Part shown: piece by piece, positions 27,828-39,044 of the stretch
Layout of the letters: every line of letters begins with the position of its first letter
How positions within the stretch are numbered: the stretch's first letter is position 1
DNA from: Agroathelia rolfsii
Lineage: Eukaryota > Basidiomycota > Agaricomycetes > Amylocorticiales > Amylocorticiaceae
Reading direction: 5' to 3'
Assembly (NCBI GenBank): GCA_018343915.1
Contig: JABRWF010000005.1
Coordinates: 1,275,001 to 1,339,000, forward strand
Length of the DNA stretch: 64,000 nucleotides
Program-made: the position numbers and the translations under genes
The notes under the pieces: model-generated
Told to the model about the DNA's origin: nothing
Database searches by the model: none
Seen by the model: only the letters and a program-made list of their open reading frames with translations

Positions 27828-28007
27828 GTTAATTTTTGTTTGAGATGCTGTAGCTTTCTTGATTTTATGGTCCAAGTCACTGGAGTGCAGCAGAGATGTA
27901 AAAATACAAGAGAGTTCAAGTTGTTTCGAGTTTGAGCTCGGTCGTCGGCGCGGCGGGAAGCAAAAGTCGGTGTCGATCGTTCCGCCGCGCTGTAATCGTT
28001 CCAAATA

Positions 28008-31000
28008 ATGGCCCGCTCGCTGTTCGACCAACCTGCAACCGTCAATGCCAGCTTCTCCGTTCGCGATGACGTCCAACAGCACAGACAGGACACAGAAGAA
28101 ACTATCCGGATAACACAGGCCCTCTGGGATTTGCTTGTTAGTCCCCAGGCTTCTGACGAACAACGGCTGCTTGTTTCAGTCTCGTGCAGTATTGCATTAC
28201 CCAAAAGGCATGGTGCTAACTCACTCAAGTCCATAACATGCTGGGCAACCAAAGCAGATACAGAGCAGGTTGGCGTATATTTTACCAAAGCGGATAATAT
28301 TGACTCAAGGAAATATGTGTAGACAGCGGACTTGACCATACCCCACACCTGGCTTTCCCTGTATCCCGCTGTCTTTCCTCGTTCTTTTGCCAGTTCATTC
28401 TCGGTTGCGCCGAAGAAAAAACTTCTGCAGATTTCGCTCTCACAATCTATCTGCCTGACTCAGGTCATCCTTTCTGCTCTGTCCCAGGAAGCTTATGATG
28501 CAGCCTCCGGCTCCTCCGGCTTCAGTTCGTGGTTCTCCGACGAAAAACCAGTTATACGTCAAGGAGCGACGTACTGTATTCCTGTACCTAAGCCCACCAT
28601 AAATGGACACTTGCCGGATGATGTACATCACGAACAAGAATTTCACCAGTACATGGTACAAATGACAGAGCCGGTGCTGCAAGGCTGCGTCGAGCGCGAG
28701 ACGACGCAGATTCTTCTGCTTCTGTCTTCGGAACCTCCATCTGAAGTTGATGAATCTGCATTGCACAATAGCTTTCATATTGGAGACTCGTTGGAGGAAG
28801 ACTTGGAGATTGACGAAACGTTCCTTGCCAATTCAGTTCTTGTTCCTCCGGTTCCCGAGGTTCAAGGATCGTCTTTAACAAAGCTACCTGAAGAAAATGG
28901 GGTCAGCAATAATGGCTCCCTATCGATAGAACCTTTAGAAGGCATCGTCGATATAACTGAAGACGATTGGACCGCATACATACGAACGGCTGATCTCAGT
29001 CGGGTTGGTCTACTAGATGGGGACTGGGTGCATAAACTTTTAATATGTACCATAAAAGTTGTTTTGATAATCATTTATCCAGGCCGTGATACAATCCATG
29101 GGCTCCTTGCGTAGAAGACTTGTAAAAGTCAAAGCGAACGACGATGTTGTATCTGATTTGTATGTTCGTTACCAACATTCTTATCCATAAAACATCACTC
29201 ACCAGCAGTAAACTTTCAGAGGCATCGTCACATGTTTCCCAGTTCTAATATCCAACATCGCTGATGTATCCTTACCCTCTATTCACTCACCCATCGCTGT
29301 GACGCTCGCCATTACCCCCTTTGGCGCCTCGCGCCCGGCCATACCGACCGCACAGTCCATCACTGTTGCTAGAATTTCGTCACCCATCGCAAGCAATCGT
29401 GCTTACCAACATCTGTTCTTGAGTGGGTTGAAGAAATACTTTAGCGAAACAAACAGGCTTGTCAAGAAGGGAGATCATATATGTATCAGTATTGCGACGG
29501 GCGAGACAAGGGAGTGGCTGCACAGTGACAAGGACGATGAAGCCAGCACAGTGGAAGATGTACCTTTGGACGCGTAAGTGGACGATTGTATATTTCAAGA
29601 TTTCGGGAAATAGCTTAAGACGGATATATTTGCAGTGGTCCGGCAAACGCCGTCGTGTTCTTCACAATTACCAATGTAGAACACAACCTGGTTAAAGCAG
29701 ACCCCGCAGTTTCTGCAAATGATATCCACTCGGCTTCCATGCTTGGTGAACTGGGCTGCTGGGTTGACGCAAATGTAACTCGGATCGTCCAGACTGGCGT
29801 GGAACATGCTTTGGTACCAGATGTGGCGGGTTATTTGTCTATCGGTAAGATAGTATGATCTATTTCTATTCAATAGCACCGTTTTCTCAATATATTTTTT
29901 CAGATGATAAAGTGATTCCTAAGCAGTCAGCGGGCTCATTCCAAACAAACTATGATAAATTAGTCGATCTTGCCTCCGCTGCATTGATCAAAGGCGCTGA
30001 AGATTATCATCTGAATCTTTCGGCCCTTCTGAAGGGCTCGAGAGGTGTTGGCAAGTTTACTACCGTCGCCTGGGTGGCCCGTCGACTAGGTCTGCACATA
30101 CTCGAGGTATTTGTAATCCGGGCTTTACTCATTACGTTACCTCTCAACTCTATCGCTATAGGTGAATTGTTATGACCTCATTGGAGATAATAACACCCAA
30201 ACGGAAGGGACACTCCGAGCTCGATTCGACAAGGCATCGTCTTGTTCTCCATGCATTGTTGTCTTGCGTCATATTGATGCGCTGGCACAAACTACCCAAG
30301 TCCTTGAGAACGGAAAAGGTATGTAGTTTGCTTATTGTCCCGTTCAGCTTAGCCTTCCAACGCATTTTATTTATTTGTATTCACAGAGCCGGCCTTAGTG
30401 GGCGCTCTACGAGAATGTATATCAGACACACAGAAAACGTGGCACCTAACAGGCTTCCCTGTGCTGGTTTTTGGGACTACAAGCCAGGCGGACAAGGTCC
30501 CGGCGGGCTTGTTGGCATGTTTCAAGCACGAGTTTACGTTCGAGGCATGGTTTCATATTCATATATCTGGATTTACTTCCTCGCTAAGCTTGACCTGTGC
30601 TGCGCCCAGGTCCCTGACGAACGTGAGAGGCGAGAGATCCTCAACAATCTGACGACTGGATACAACATCTCGCCAGATGTCTCGCTGGCGGGCCTCGCAA
30701 CGGAGACCGCCGCTCTGGTGGCGTCCGACCTTGTTGATCTGGTTGCTAGGGCTGCGTTGGCTGCGCAGGAGAGAATATACAAGGCGCTGTGAGTCCTTTG
30801 ACAAGCCTAGAGAAGACTGTTTCCCCTAATTCCGTTATTTCCTCAAAGTCCGTCGGTGTCCGCCCAAACGCTCGCTACAGTGGGTATATCGCTAACAGCG
30901 TCTGATTTTGATTTTGCGCTCGGAAAGGCAAGGTCCTCGTACTCGGAAAGCATAGGAGCGCCCAAAATCCCAAACGTCTCGTGGGACGATGTGGGTGGTC

Positions 31001-32058
31001 TTGCGCATGTCAAGGCAGACATCCTGGACACTGTTCAGCTCCCATTAGAGCATCCCGAATTGTTTGCAGACGGCCTAAAGCAACGCTCTGGTAAGATACA
31101 TGTGTCGCCTTTTCGTCATCAATGTTCCATTCACAAGTGTTTCATTCTTGTCAGGTATACTTTTGTATGGTCCGCCGGGGACCGGAAAGACACTCCTCGC
31201 CAAAGCAGTGGCAACCTCATGCAACCTCAACTTCTTCTCCGTGAAGGGTCCTGAGTTACTGAACATGTATATTGGTGAATCCGAGGCCAACGTTCGGCGG
31301 GTCTTCCAGCGTGCACGTGATGCCAAACCCTGTGTCATCTTCTTTGATGAACTTGACTCGGTGGCGCCTAAGCGCGGCAATCATGGCGATTCAGGTGGTG
31401 TCATGGATCGCATCGTCTCTCAGCTCCTGGCAGAGTTGGACGGCATGTCGTCAGGTGGGGGGAGCACTGATGTGTTCGTCATTGGCGCGACGAACAGACC
31501 CGATTTGTTGGATGGTGCTCTGCTGAGGCCGGGGAGGTTTGATCGCATGTTGTATCTCGGCGTCAGCGATACGCATGAGGCGCAGCTGAACATCTTGGAG
31601 GCTCTCACGCGCAAGTTTAAGTTAGACCCTGACTTGAGTCTTGCTTCGATTGCTCAGCAATGTCCCTTTAATTACACCGGCGCGGACTTCTATGCCTTGT
31701 GTAGCGATGCAATGCTTAATGCTATGACGCGTAAGGCAGAAGAAACTGAATCTCGGATTGGTACGTTTGTACTTAGCGTCAACGTTGTACTTTGCTAAAG
31801 ACGCTAACCTCTTATGTTCCGCTTTCTTTGCTTACAGCCGAACTCAACAAGTCAGGAGGTGTCAGCGGTCACCCGTACCCCCTCATGCCGCAGTACTACC
31901 TCGCCGAAATGGCCACGCCGGAGGAGATAGCCGTACTGGTATCACGAGCTGATTTTGATATCGCTCTCAGGAATTTGGTGCCCAGTGTGTCGCCGGCGGA
32001 AATGGAACACTATGCACAGGTTCAACGTCGGTTCTCGCAACCAGAGTCTGCCAATTAA
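28008..32058 (+). CDS. PEX6: PEX6, peroxisomal AAA ATPase
   Basis: With PEX1 it extracts the import receptor PEX5 from the peroxisome membrane. Exons 28008-28268, 28323-29027, 29083-29159, 29220-29573, 29636-29844, 29904-30106, 30162-30318, 30387-30544, 30610-30788, 30849-31090, 31155-31760 and 31838-32058; 1123 residues. The D2 ATPase is complete: [77 protein letters not shown]1 is degenerate, as is usual in Pex6: the P-loop reads GSRGVGKFT and the Walker B region VVLRHIDAL. The intron 30545-30609 starts with GC; only this choice joins HEFTFE to [11 protein letters not shown] in frame. The identification rests on this domain pattern plus length. Confidence 0.93.
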
Positions 32059-32537
32059 TACTTAACACCGAGGGATATTATTGCCGCTGCCAGCGTACCA
32101 GCCATGGGTCAGTCGTTGTAGGTCATCTGCCAAACACGCATGTTGATATGTAGCACTACTTTGATGTCGTATTTTCACCACTTATAAAATAACGGGTCTT
32201 ACTACCCCTACAAAGAGGCTTACTGTATTAGCTAGCCTAGGACTCGGAAGTCGTAATGACGATAATAGTCTTGGAGTCGAGTCCAGCAAAATGTCAAAAA
32301 CGAAAGGTCAAAATATCTGCTGCTCTTCTGTAAATACCTCAACTTCTTCAAGTACGATACCAAATTATATAAGACTGGTTTGGCTGCCGCCACCGCATTT
32401 AATTTGATGCGATAGATGTGCTTACGTCATAAGAAATTGTCTCATACGGCATTGCCCGAGGTGGCTTGGGACTCCAACGTGAACAGCGAACTGGAGCAAC
32501 TGCACCTGGATTTGAAAAAAAAAATACATACTTTGAT

Positions 32538-33138
32538 ATGATGCGCCCAACTCTACGACGACTGGCAGAGAACATCTCTGCAAGACCGTTAACGTTACAA
32601 GAGGCCAGTGCCGCCCTCTATCCACCCAAACCGTGCGCACCCATTCGGGGTCTCAGTCCGACTTGCAACACATAGCTCACTTCAGGATGTACTATAAGGC
32701 TACTGAGACGATTGCTACGCGCGCACAGACATCTGCCTCATGAAATGCGCTCGCTGGGAGATAATTATGTGAAAGATGGTATATCCACAAGTTTTGGACT
32801 CTTGTACATACGTACTTACACCTAAGCCAGAATTTAGAAGGCACAGAGAAGTTGATAATCCCGTGTATATTATAGGCTTCCTAACACAGTGGAAACTGTA
32901 CTTGGAGGGACTCCCAGGGCCTTCAGAGGGAGAGGGATTCAAGGGCAAGAAGCTGGATCCAATGCTCATGGAAAAGGTTCTTGTTTGGCGGTCATATTTT
33001 TCTTGTCATACATTTTGATGAATTTTATGATGACAGATGTCCAAAGAGCAGTTAGGTCAACTTTATGAGGTCATGCATGTGACCAAAGACATTTGGAAAC
33101 CTGTTGAAGATTTTGATGACAAAAACGAGAAATCATGA
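32538..33138 (+). CDS. SDHAF3: SDHAF3/ACN9, succinate dehydrogenase assembly factor (LYR-type)
   Basis: Small matrix protein that protects and matures the Fe-S subunit of complex II. Exons 32538-32632, 32699-32778, 32831-32976 and 33037-33138; 140 residues. The restored family sequence is YPPKPLLRRLLRAHRHLP, then MRSLGDNYVKDEFRRHREV, VYIIGFLTQWKLYLEGL and MSKEQLGQLYEVM. The N terminus (MMRPTLRRLAENISARP) is basic and suits a presequence. The first intron (32633-32698) hides the LYR-like segment, so single-frame reading misses it. There are two adjacent in-frame Met codons at 32538 and 32541. Confidence 0.9.
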
Positions 33139-34768
33139 TCCGTATCTAGGCTTGCATTTTCTCTTCGTACAACTTTATACACATGACCTTTCGGCTCTGA
33201 TGGGTATTTTTCTAGGGTCGCCAACCTAAGTATTCCATATCAAGTTCAATGCCAAGACCCTTAAATAAAGCCTTTTATTTTCATGCTCATAGTAGTGACC
33301 TTGAACATGGGCTTATTTATAACTGAACAGTTGAATTCGTTTTGATCATATGGTTGTGTTTTCGTCCCAGACTTCAAAGCATACATATGTGCTTCGAAAA
33401 GCTGTTCCAGAGCAACTTAGCCATAATGACAGTACCGACGAATAAGTTCAAATGGCAATATCTTCTCAACCGTCTTGCATTACTCTTAAAGTGATGTCTC
33501 GCACTAGTATAAACGAATTACTGGGACTTTATGGATTACAATCTTGATCATGATATCTTCCGTCAACAAAGGCTGCATCAACCTTTCACTCATTCACATC
33601 AAACTGATCATTAGCTGTCAATGCAGCACAAGATTGTGGATGATATGTACGTCCTCTGCTTTCTTTTTTTAAGGGTATCTTCGCAGACCATCAGTATGCC
33701 GGATTAGGAAAATTTTCCCGTTGGGCACAGTAACTCAGGCATCGATGAATGTCTGTTTGATTGTGTGCAAATGCGTTCCGTACGGCTTTGCTGTGCTTCT
33801 AGCATCGTAGCCGGATAAGGCGGTTACGGAGCATGACCCCCAAAGATGTACTGGCATTTGGGGTTACAGTCATTTCCTGATAGTTTCTAAGGCTGCATCT
33901 GGATTCATCTGTGTATACTAAAAATGGGGAGGGAGCCTAAAATTGTTGTCTGCACCACATGCACTGTGTGGTGTTCCTCGAACGCCCAGTGAGCTGTTAC
34001 CTCACCAATAGTATTTCAATCACCAACCGGCATATTCATGTTCGATTTACAGGATGCAAGCATAACTACCGGCTGCCCATGAAAACTACGCCGCATTATA
34101 ATCCGAGCTTGAATTTAGCGTCTGACTCATCGTTGCTATTTCATCATTCCCAAGGCTTGATGAATGGTTTGCTGGTTCATTACGAGATGCAACTCCGGGA
34201 CCGGGCCTTATTCCCAGAACTTCCAGCAGCGCAAAAGCATTGGGGAGAATGAGATGCGGCTTCGTCGGTGTCTTGGTCGATGGCAGTATTGCCGTTATCA
34301 TGTGGCGCACGTTGATCTATGCCTCCGAATTTGTGGCCGTTGATTTGTCATCCAGTATTGTTCAGGTTTGATCGCAACGGCTACGCATGATCATCAGGCG
34401 CTTGCCGCACGCTTTGCGTCAAAGCGTGATGGGGATGTATGTTTTTCGCTAACAATACCCTAACAGCTTTGATCTTATTCCCAGAGAATTTGCAAACATT
34501 CCAAGTGAAGGCATTCACAGGCCTCGGTAAACTTAGCGCAAGCTCTACGTGGCGTTCCCCGAGAAACCGTGATGGTGCACATGCGACAGTATTCTGACCT
34601 GGCCCAACCGAGTCGACCTTGTTCGTGAGTTGCTGAGGCGACTCAAAGGGTATGATTTACATGAATACTTATCCAGGAACGCGAATTTCGTGTCTGTATA
34701 AATAGCGGAAACGCAGCTACATGTTATAGCATCGACACAGTATCCTATTTTTCACTCGTCTTTTTGAA
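33139..34768. other. Long gene-free stretch
   Basis: About 1.6 kb between SDHAF3 and the GH128 gene, both on +. The open frames (for example 33959-34252) have no domain or splice-supported extension. The final 100 bp contain TATAAATA at about 34697-34704, a good TATA box for the GH128 gene 70 bp downstream. No repeat end or RNA gene was seen. Confidence 0.4.
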
Positions 34769-35940
34769 ATGTTGTTCAAGTCGCTCCTCGCTGTTGTTTC
34801 TCTTTCTGTGTCAGCTGTCTCTGCTGGTAAACGTGGTCTTGCATGGCCATGGTACAACAGTCCTTTGTATGTAAAAGGCTAAAATCGTGGGATATACTTC
34901 AACTAATGATTTACTGGATGCCTTCAGGGATCCGGGCGTCTTCAACAACGGAGATGGTGAAGTGGTAGCCATGTAAGCTAGGCATTTCATCAATTCTATG
35001 CAGAACACTCATCATTTGACTAGTTACGACTGGGAGACCTATGCTCCTCCCTCTACCAATGGTAATGGTGGGCTGGGCTTCATCGGCACGCAGCGTTGCA
35101 CGGATTGCTCCTCCAGCCCAATCGACGAGCTTCAGTCCCGGTGGAAAGCACAAGGATGGGCAAGTAAGTCGGATTGCATTAAGTCTCTAATGTGATGCAC
35201 TAGATGCTCATGACTATGCTTTTCTTCTGTGTAGCCGTCTTCAGCTTGAACGAGCCCGACCAGAACGGCATCTCTGCCAGCGAGGCGGCCTCTTGGTACA
35301 TTGAATACATCAACCCACTAGATATCAAGAAGGCTCTTCCCGCCATCAGCTCCAGTACATCATCTGGCCAAGGCCTTTCCTGGCTGTCAGAAATGGTCTC
35401 CGCTTGCGCTGGAGCCTGTTATGCCGACTACATCAATCTTGTAAGCCTCTTCTCACATGTTAACCCACGGAAATTGGAGACTCAATGGCGACTTCTCAGC
35501 ACTGGTATGGTGACTCCTTCTCTGAATTCGAGAGCTATGTCACCGAGGCGCACAACCAATTCCCTGTAAGGGCCCTATTTAATGTTGTGCTGCATCGCCA
35601 ATCATTCTCAAACTTTTACTCTAGCAATACACCGTCGTCGTCTCAGAATTCGCTCTGCAGAACCCCTCTGGTGGTGCAACTGCCCAGTCAGTGTTCTTAC
35701 TCCATTAACAATTCACAAATTCTTACCAACATCACTTTCATGCTCAGGTACGACTTCTTCCAACAAGCCTTTGCTTGGCTTGACGATCAGGACTGGGTAA
35801 CGCTGTACTTCCCCTTCGTGGCGACTTCGCCTTCACTCATGCAGGCCAACGATGCCTCGAGTTATTCCTATGTTGGCACAGGCTCTTGCTTGTTCACCGA
35901 CGCAGGTGAACCTACGAGTGTAGGTGACCTTATGTATTAA
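34769..35940 (+). CDS. Secreted GH128-type beta-1,3-glucanase
   Basis: Exons 34769-34866, 34928-34972, 35024-35163, 35235-35440, 35500-35565, 35625-35686 and 35748-35940; 269 residues. Signal peptide MLFKSLLAVVSLSVSAVSAG, then the family opening KRGLAWPWYNSPLDPGVF. Conserved strands of the TIM barrel follow: IYDWETYAPP, FIGTQRC, TVFSLNEPDQNG with the acid/base Glu, HWYG, VVVSEFAL with the nucleophile Glu, and FPFVATSP. The length suits a catalytic domain alone, without a carbohydrate-binding module. GH128 enzymes cut beta-1,3-glucan and act in fungal wall remodelling or degradation. A TATAAATA box sits about 70 bp upstream. Confidence 0.9.
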
Positions 35941-36245
35941 ATTTATTCACATATTATTGGGCTGTGGGTATAGGTTAAAAGAAGTACTATTTTTGTTCTA
36001 AAACATTGTTTATATTTGTTGCAATGTCATCGCTTGAACAACTTAATTCGTTTCTTCGAGAATGTGCGGAGCGAGGAATCCTTACTTCTGTTCTTAGATT
36101 AAAGTTAGACAATATCGAGCACCGAATGACAAGATAGGAGCGGGCGGGTTTTGTTTTTTGGGGATTCTGTATATTTTGTTGTCGGTCATATATTTAGCAA
36201 ATGATAAAAAGTACTACTAGTACAGGGGATGATTCAACTACAGGA
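35941..36245. other. Short convergent intergenic region
   Basis: Holds the 3' ends of the GH128 (+) and PhoD-like (-) genes; nothing else seen. Confidence 0.4.
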
Positions 36246-38658
36246 TTAGAACCATGACGATGGCCTAAGCCCAATCCTGTCCAAGATGCCCTTGAATGTT
36301 TGAGGCACGAAGGCTCCCAGTGCTGTTGATGTCTGGAGTTTGATCGACACACCAACGAGCTCATAGCTAACATAAGACATTAGGTCAGCTCATGGGACAC
36401 AAATTTTGAAACATAAGATGTTACTAACTTGTACGCTACTTCACCATCAATCACTGTTTCCAATCGTAGCGTGGGCTTGTCGAGGTCCCTAGTGTCGATC
36501 TCGATGGAGCTCCACTTGTAGTTGCCCTCCCCGACATATTTAATCACTTTCTCGAGGGGCTCCTCCTCGACTATGGTTTGTTCCATTGTCAAGCCACCTT
36601 CCGTAATGACAGTCTCAGTCCTTGTTCTGACCGCGACCTCCTCACTCCTCGGTTTGAGGCTTCTGTAGAAGGGTATCGCAAACATGCTCAAAGGGCTTGT
36701 ACTAATTTCCGTCACCACATGTGTGCCTCCTGCTTTGTTGCTGGCAGGCGTTTCGGAAGGCGAAGACGGTGGATTGAATTCAATGTGGGCGAATTCGTGT
36801 CTGTCTCCGGAGAGAATGATGACGTTGGGTACCGTGTGCAAGACAGAGAGTAAAGCTGCTTTTTCGGATTTGAACGCGGCCCAAGAGTCTATCTGCGCAT
36901 CATGGGTCCACAAGGATGTGAATGGTACGGAGGAGATGATAAACTTGAATGTGGCGGTTGTGTTAACCTAGAAGAGGGAAAAAGGAAGCGACATTCGTTC
37001 AAACTGTTACAAGATGATTCGAATTTTTGATATTACCTCCTCGAGCCATCGATGCAGAGAAGCTAACTGAGCCTCGCCTAGCATAGACAGCGGCTGGTCG
37101 TTCTCTTGGGTGATATCTGAGCGATAACGTCTTGTGTCCATGACAAAAAAGGCTACGTCCCCGTGGCGGAACTGAAAATAGTGGGCATCCTCGTCAACTG
37201 CAGTTTGCGGAGCGGAAGAAACAGGAGAGTCGTAGTTAGCAGCGGCATTGTAGATTCTGAAAGCATTATCTGCATTGGGGAAAGGTTGTGTGGAATCATT
37301 GGATTGGCCGGCAAAATTGTTGACAATCTCATGGTCATCATAAGTATGAATGATGGCTGAAGAAAAGGAGAGAGATGAGAAGTATGCGTGAATGACGATA
37401 AGCTGATAAACCTACGAAGTCTCTCGAAGATTTTACGGAATGAAGGCGAATTGTAGTTCCTTCTGTATAGCCGCCTGTACGCTTCGAGGGTGTTTCCGAA
37501 ATAGATAGGGACGTCGGCATAGATGAAATCTCCTAGGAAGAGCAAGAAGGATGCATCGAGCTTGGTCTCTGTCTCTTGAGCGGGTAGAGCTGCTGTTGCA
37601 GGCTCAGTATCGTTGAGAATAGTATGAATGTTTATGCTATCATCGACAACAGTTTCGTTATCAGGAGACAGAGAACTAATATTGACGTCCGTAGACTGTT
37701 CGGGTATGACTTCGGTTTCTGGCCAGAGATAGTCAGCCAGGAGATCAAAGCCTTTGATTCTACGTCCTTCCAGAGGTTTATACGGGAAGTTTGGCGTTAG
37801 GCACGAAGACACAATAAAACGGAAGTGAGAGCCAGATGGAAGCCTCTCGTCGGGGAAGGTTCTCAGTGGGATGGGAGAAGAGGGTGTAGGAAGTAAAGTC
37901 CGATCCAATGAAGCAAGACGATCTTGATAATATCATTTAGAGATGATTCAAGTAGAATAATATGAAAACATACATTCATAATCCTTTGAGGGCCAAAGGC
38001 CCGTCAGCTTCGTTGTATTGGTCCAATCACTTTCTTCGGATAGTGTCAAGGATGGGCCATCTTTCCAATCCACCAGATCGTAATTTCCGGCTTCTCTCCA
38101 GACCAAAATAACTTCGTGATGGGTGTCGTTAAGAGGACTGGGATACCGTACGGTGATTTTGGCGGCATCGGGGTATACAGCGCCGATGCGTGTAAAGACA
38201 ACGTCGTGAGCGGGATCGAAGACAGGGCCGAGGGCCAACTCGAGGGTCATTGCGAGCAGTGTTGTATTTATCAGAGCATTCAATAGGTTCAGCGTCCGAG
38301 TCGAATACGTAGTGAAGATGATGGAGGCCAATGAACCAAACACGGTAGGTCTTGCAGGTATTTCGAGTGCGGGTTTAGTAGCAACTTTCTCCTCTTGCTC
38401 GTCTTCAGTGCTGACAAGAACGTATTGATCGTGTGTGGAAGCGGGCCATAATAAGCCAAGAATTGAGGCTACATAAAGAATAGGCAGGACAAGTTTCCCT
38501 TGGCGCACGGGGATCTAATGTAGAGTGTCAGGTTAGGAAGGTTGTTGCTGTATCGATGCTGATTCAGAGAAGCCCAGAGGACGTACAACACGCAGAAAAA
38601 TGTAAGTAAAGAATCGATAGAGTGTTGAGACCACGGGCGTGGTCTTTCTAAGAGCCAT
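36246..38658 (-). CDS. PhoD-like metallophosphatase, membrane-anchored
   Basis: Exons (minus): 38658-38587, 38514-37974, 37922-37416, 37356-37037, 36967-36429 and 36366-36246; 699 residues. The N-terminal ~130 residues contain hydrophobic helices (around LVLPILYVASILGLLWPA and a second at LLNALINTTLLAMTL), so the enzyme is membrane-bound. The PhoD-type metallophosphatase domain follows: FRFIVSSCLTPNFP, FLLFLGDFIYADVP, TYDDHEIVNNFAGQ, VAFFVMDTRRYRSD, IILSGDRHEFAH. These hold the Asp/His/Asn metal ligands of alkaline phosphatase D relatives. An internal acidic insert of about 60 residues lies between DLLADYLWPE and DASFLLFLGD. The natural substrate is unknown. The start at 38658 gives MALRKTTPVVS followed by a hydrophobic stretch. 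Confidence 0.85.
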
Positions 38659-39044
38659 GGTGTGAAGAACAAGGACTTGGATGTCAGTGGTGATGGTCAC
38701 AGCTATGACCTCACCGCAGGAACGAGGTAACCACTTCTTAATTTCCATTTCAGGCAACTTTCTGTTGGCGAAATCGGCGATTGTCACTCTGGCACGTGAC
38801 TGTGCTTGACTTCCTAAATCGGGTTGTCACATCAGGTAGATAATGGAAGCACTATCGGTGATATCAAGCTTGTCCTCCTGCTGATGGGACTGACAGCGAA
38901 TCACTATATATATGTGTATGCATGCTAGTACTATGGATCAATGAAAAACAGGGTATGCGATAATCCTTAGGCTACCGCTGTCCATATATTGCTCATGACT
39001 GAGCACTAATCGCCTATCCCTTCTACCCGTCATCGTAGCCCACC
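38659..39044. promoter_or_regulatory. Divergent promoter of the PhoD-like and UNC93-like genes
   Basis: 386 bp between divergent starts. A TATATATAT run is at 38904-38912. No further motif that I can support. Confidence 0.4.

Noticed and set aside
33959..34252. 97-codon plus-strand open frame in the gap before the GH128 gene
   Set aside because: No recognisable features and a similar-length frame exists on the opposite strand; no sign of coding constraint.
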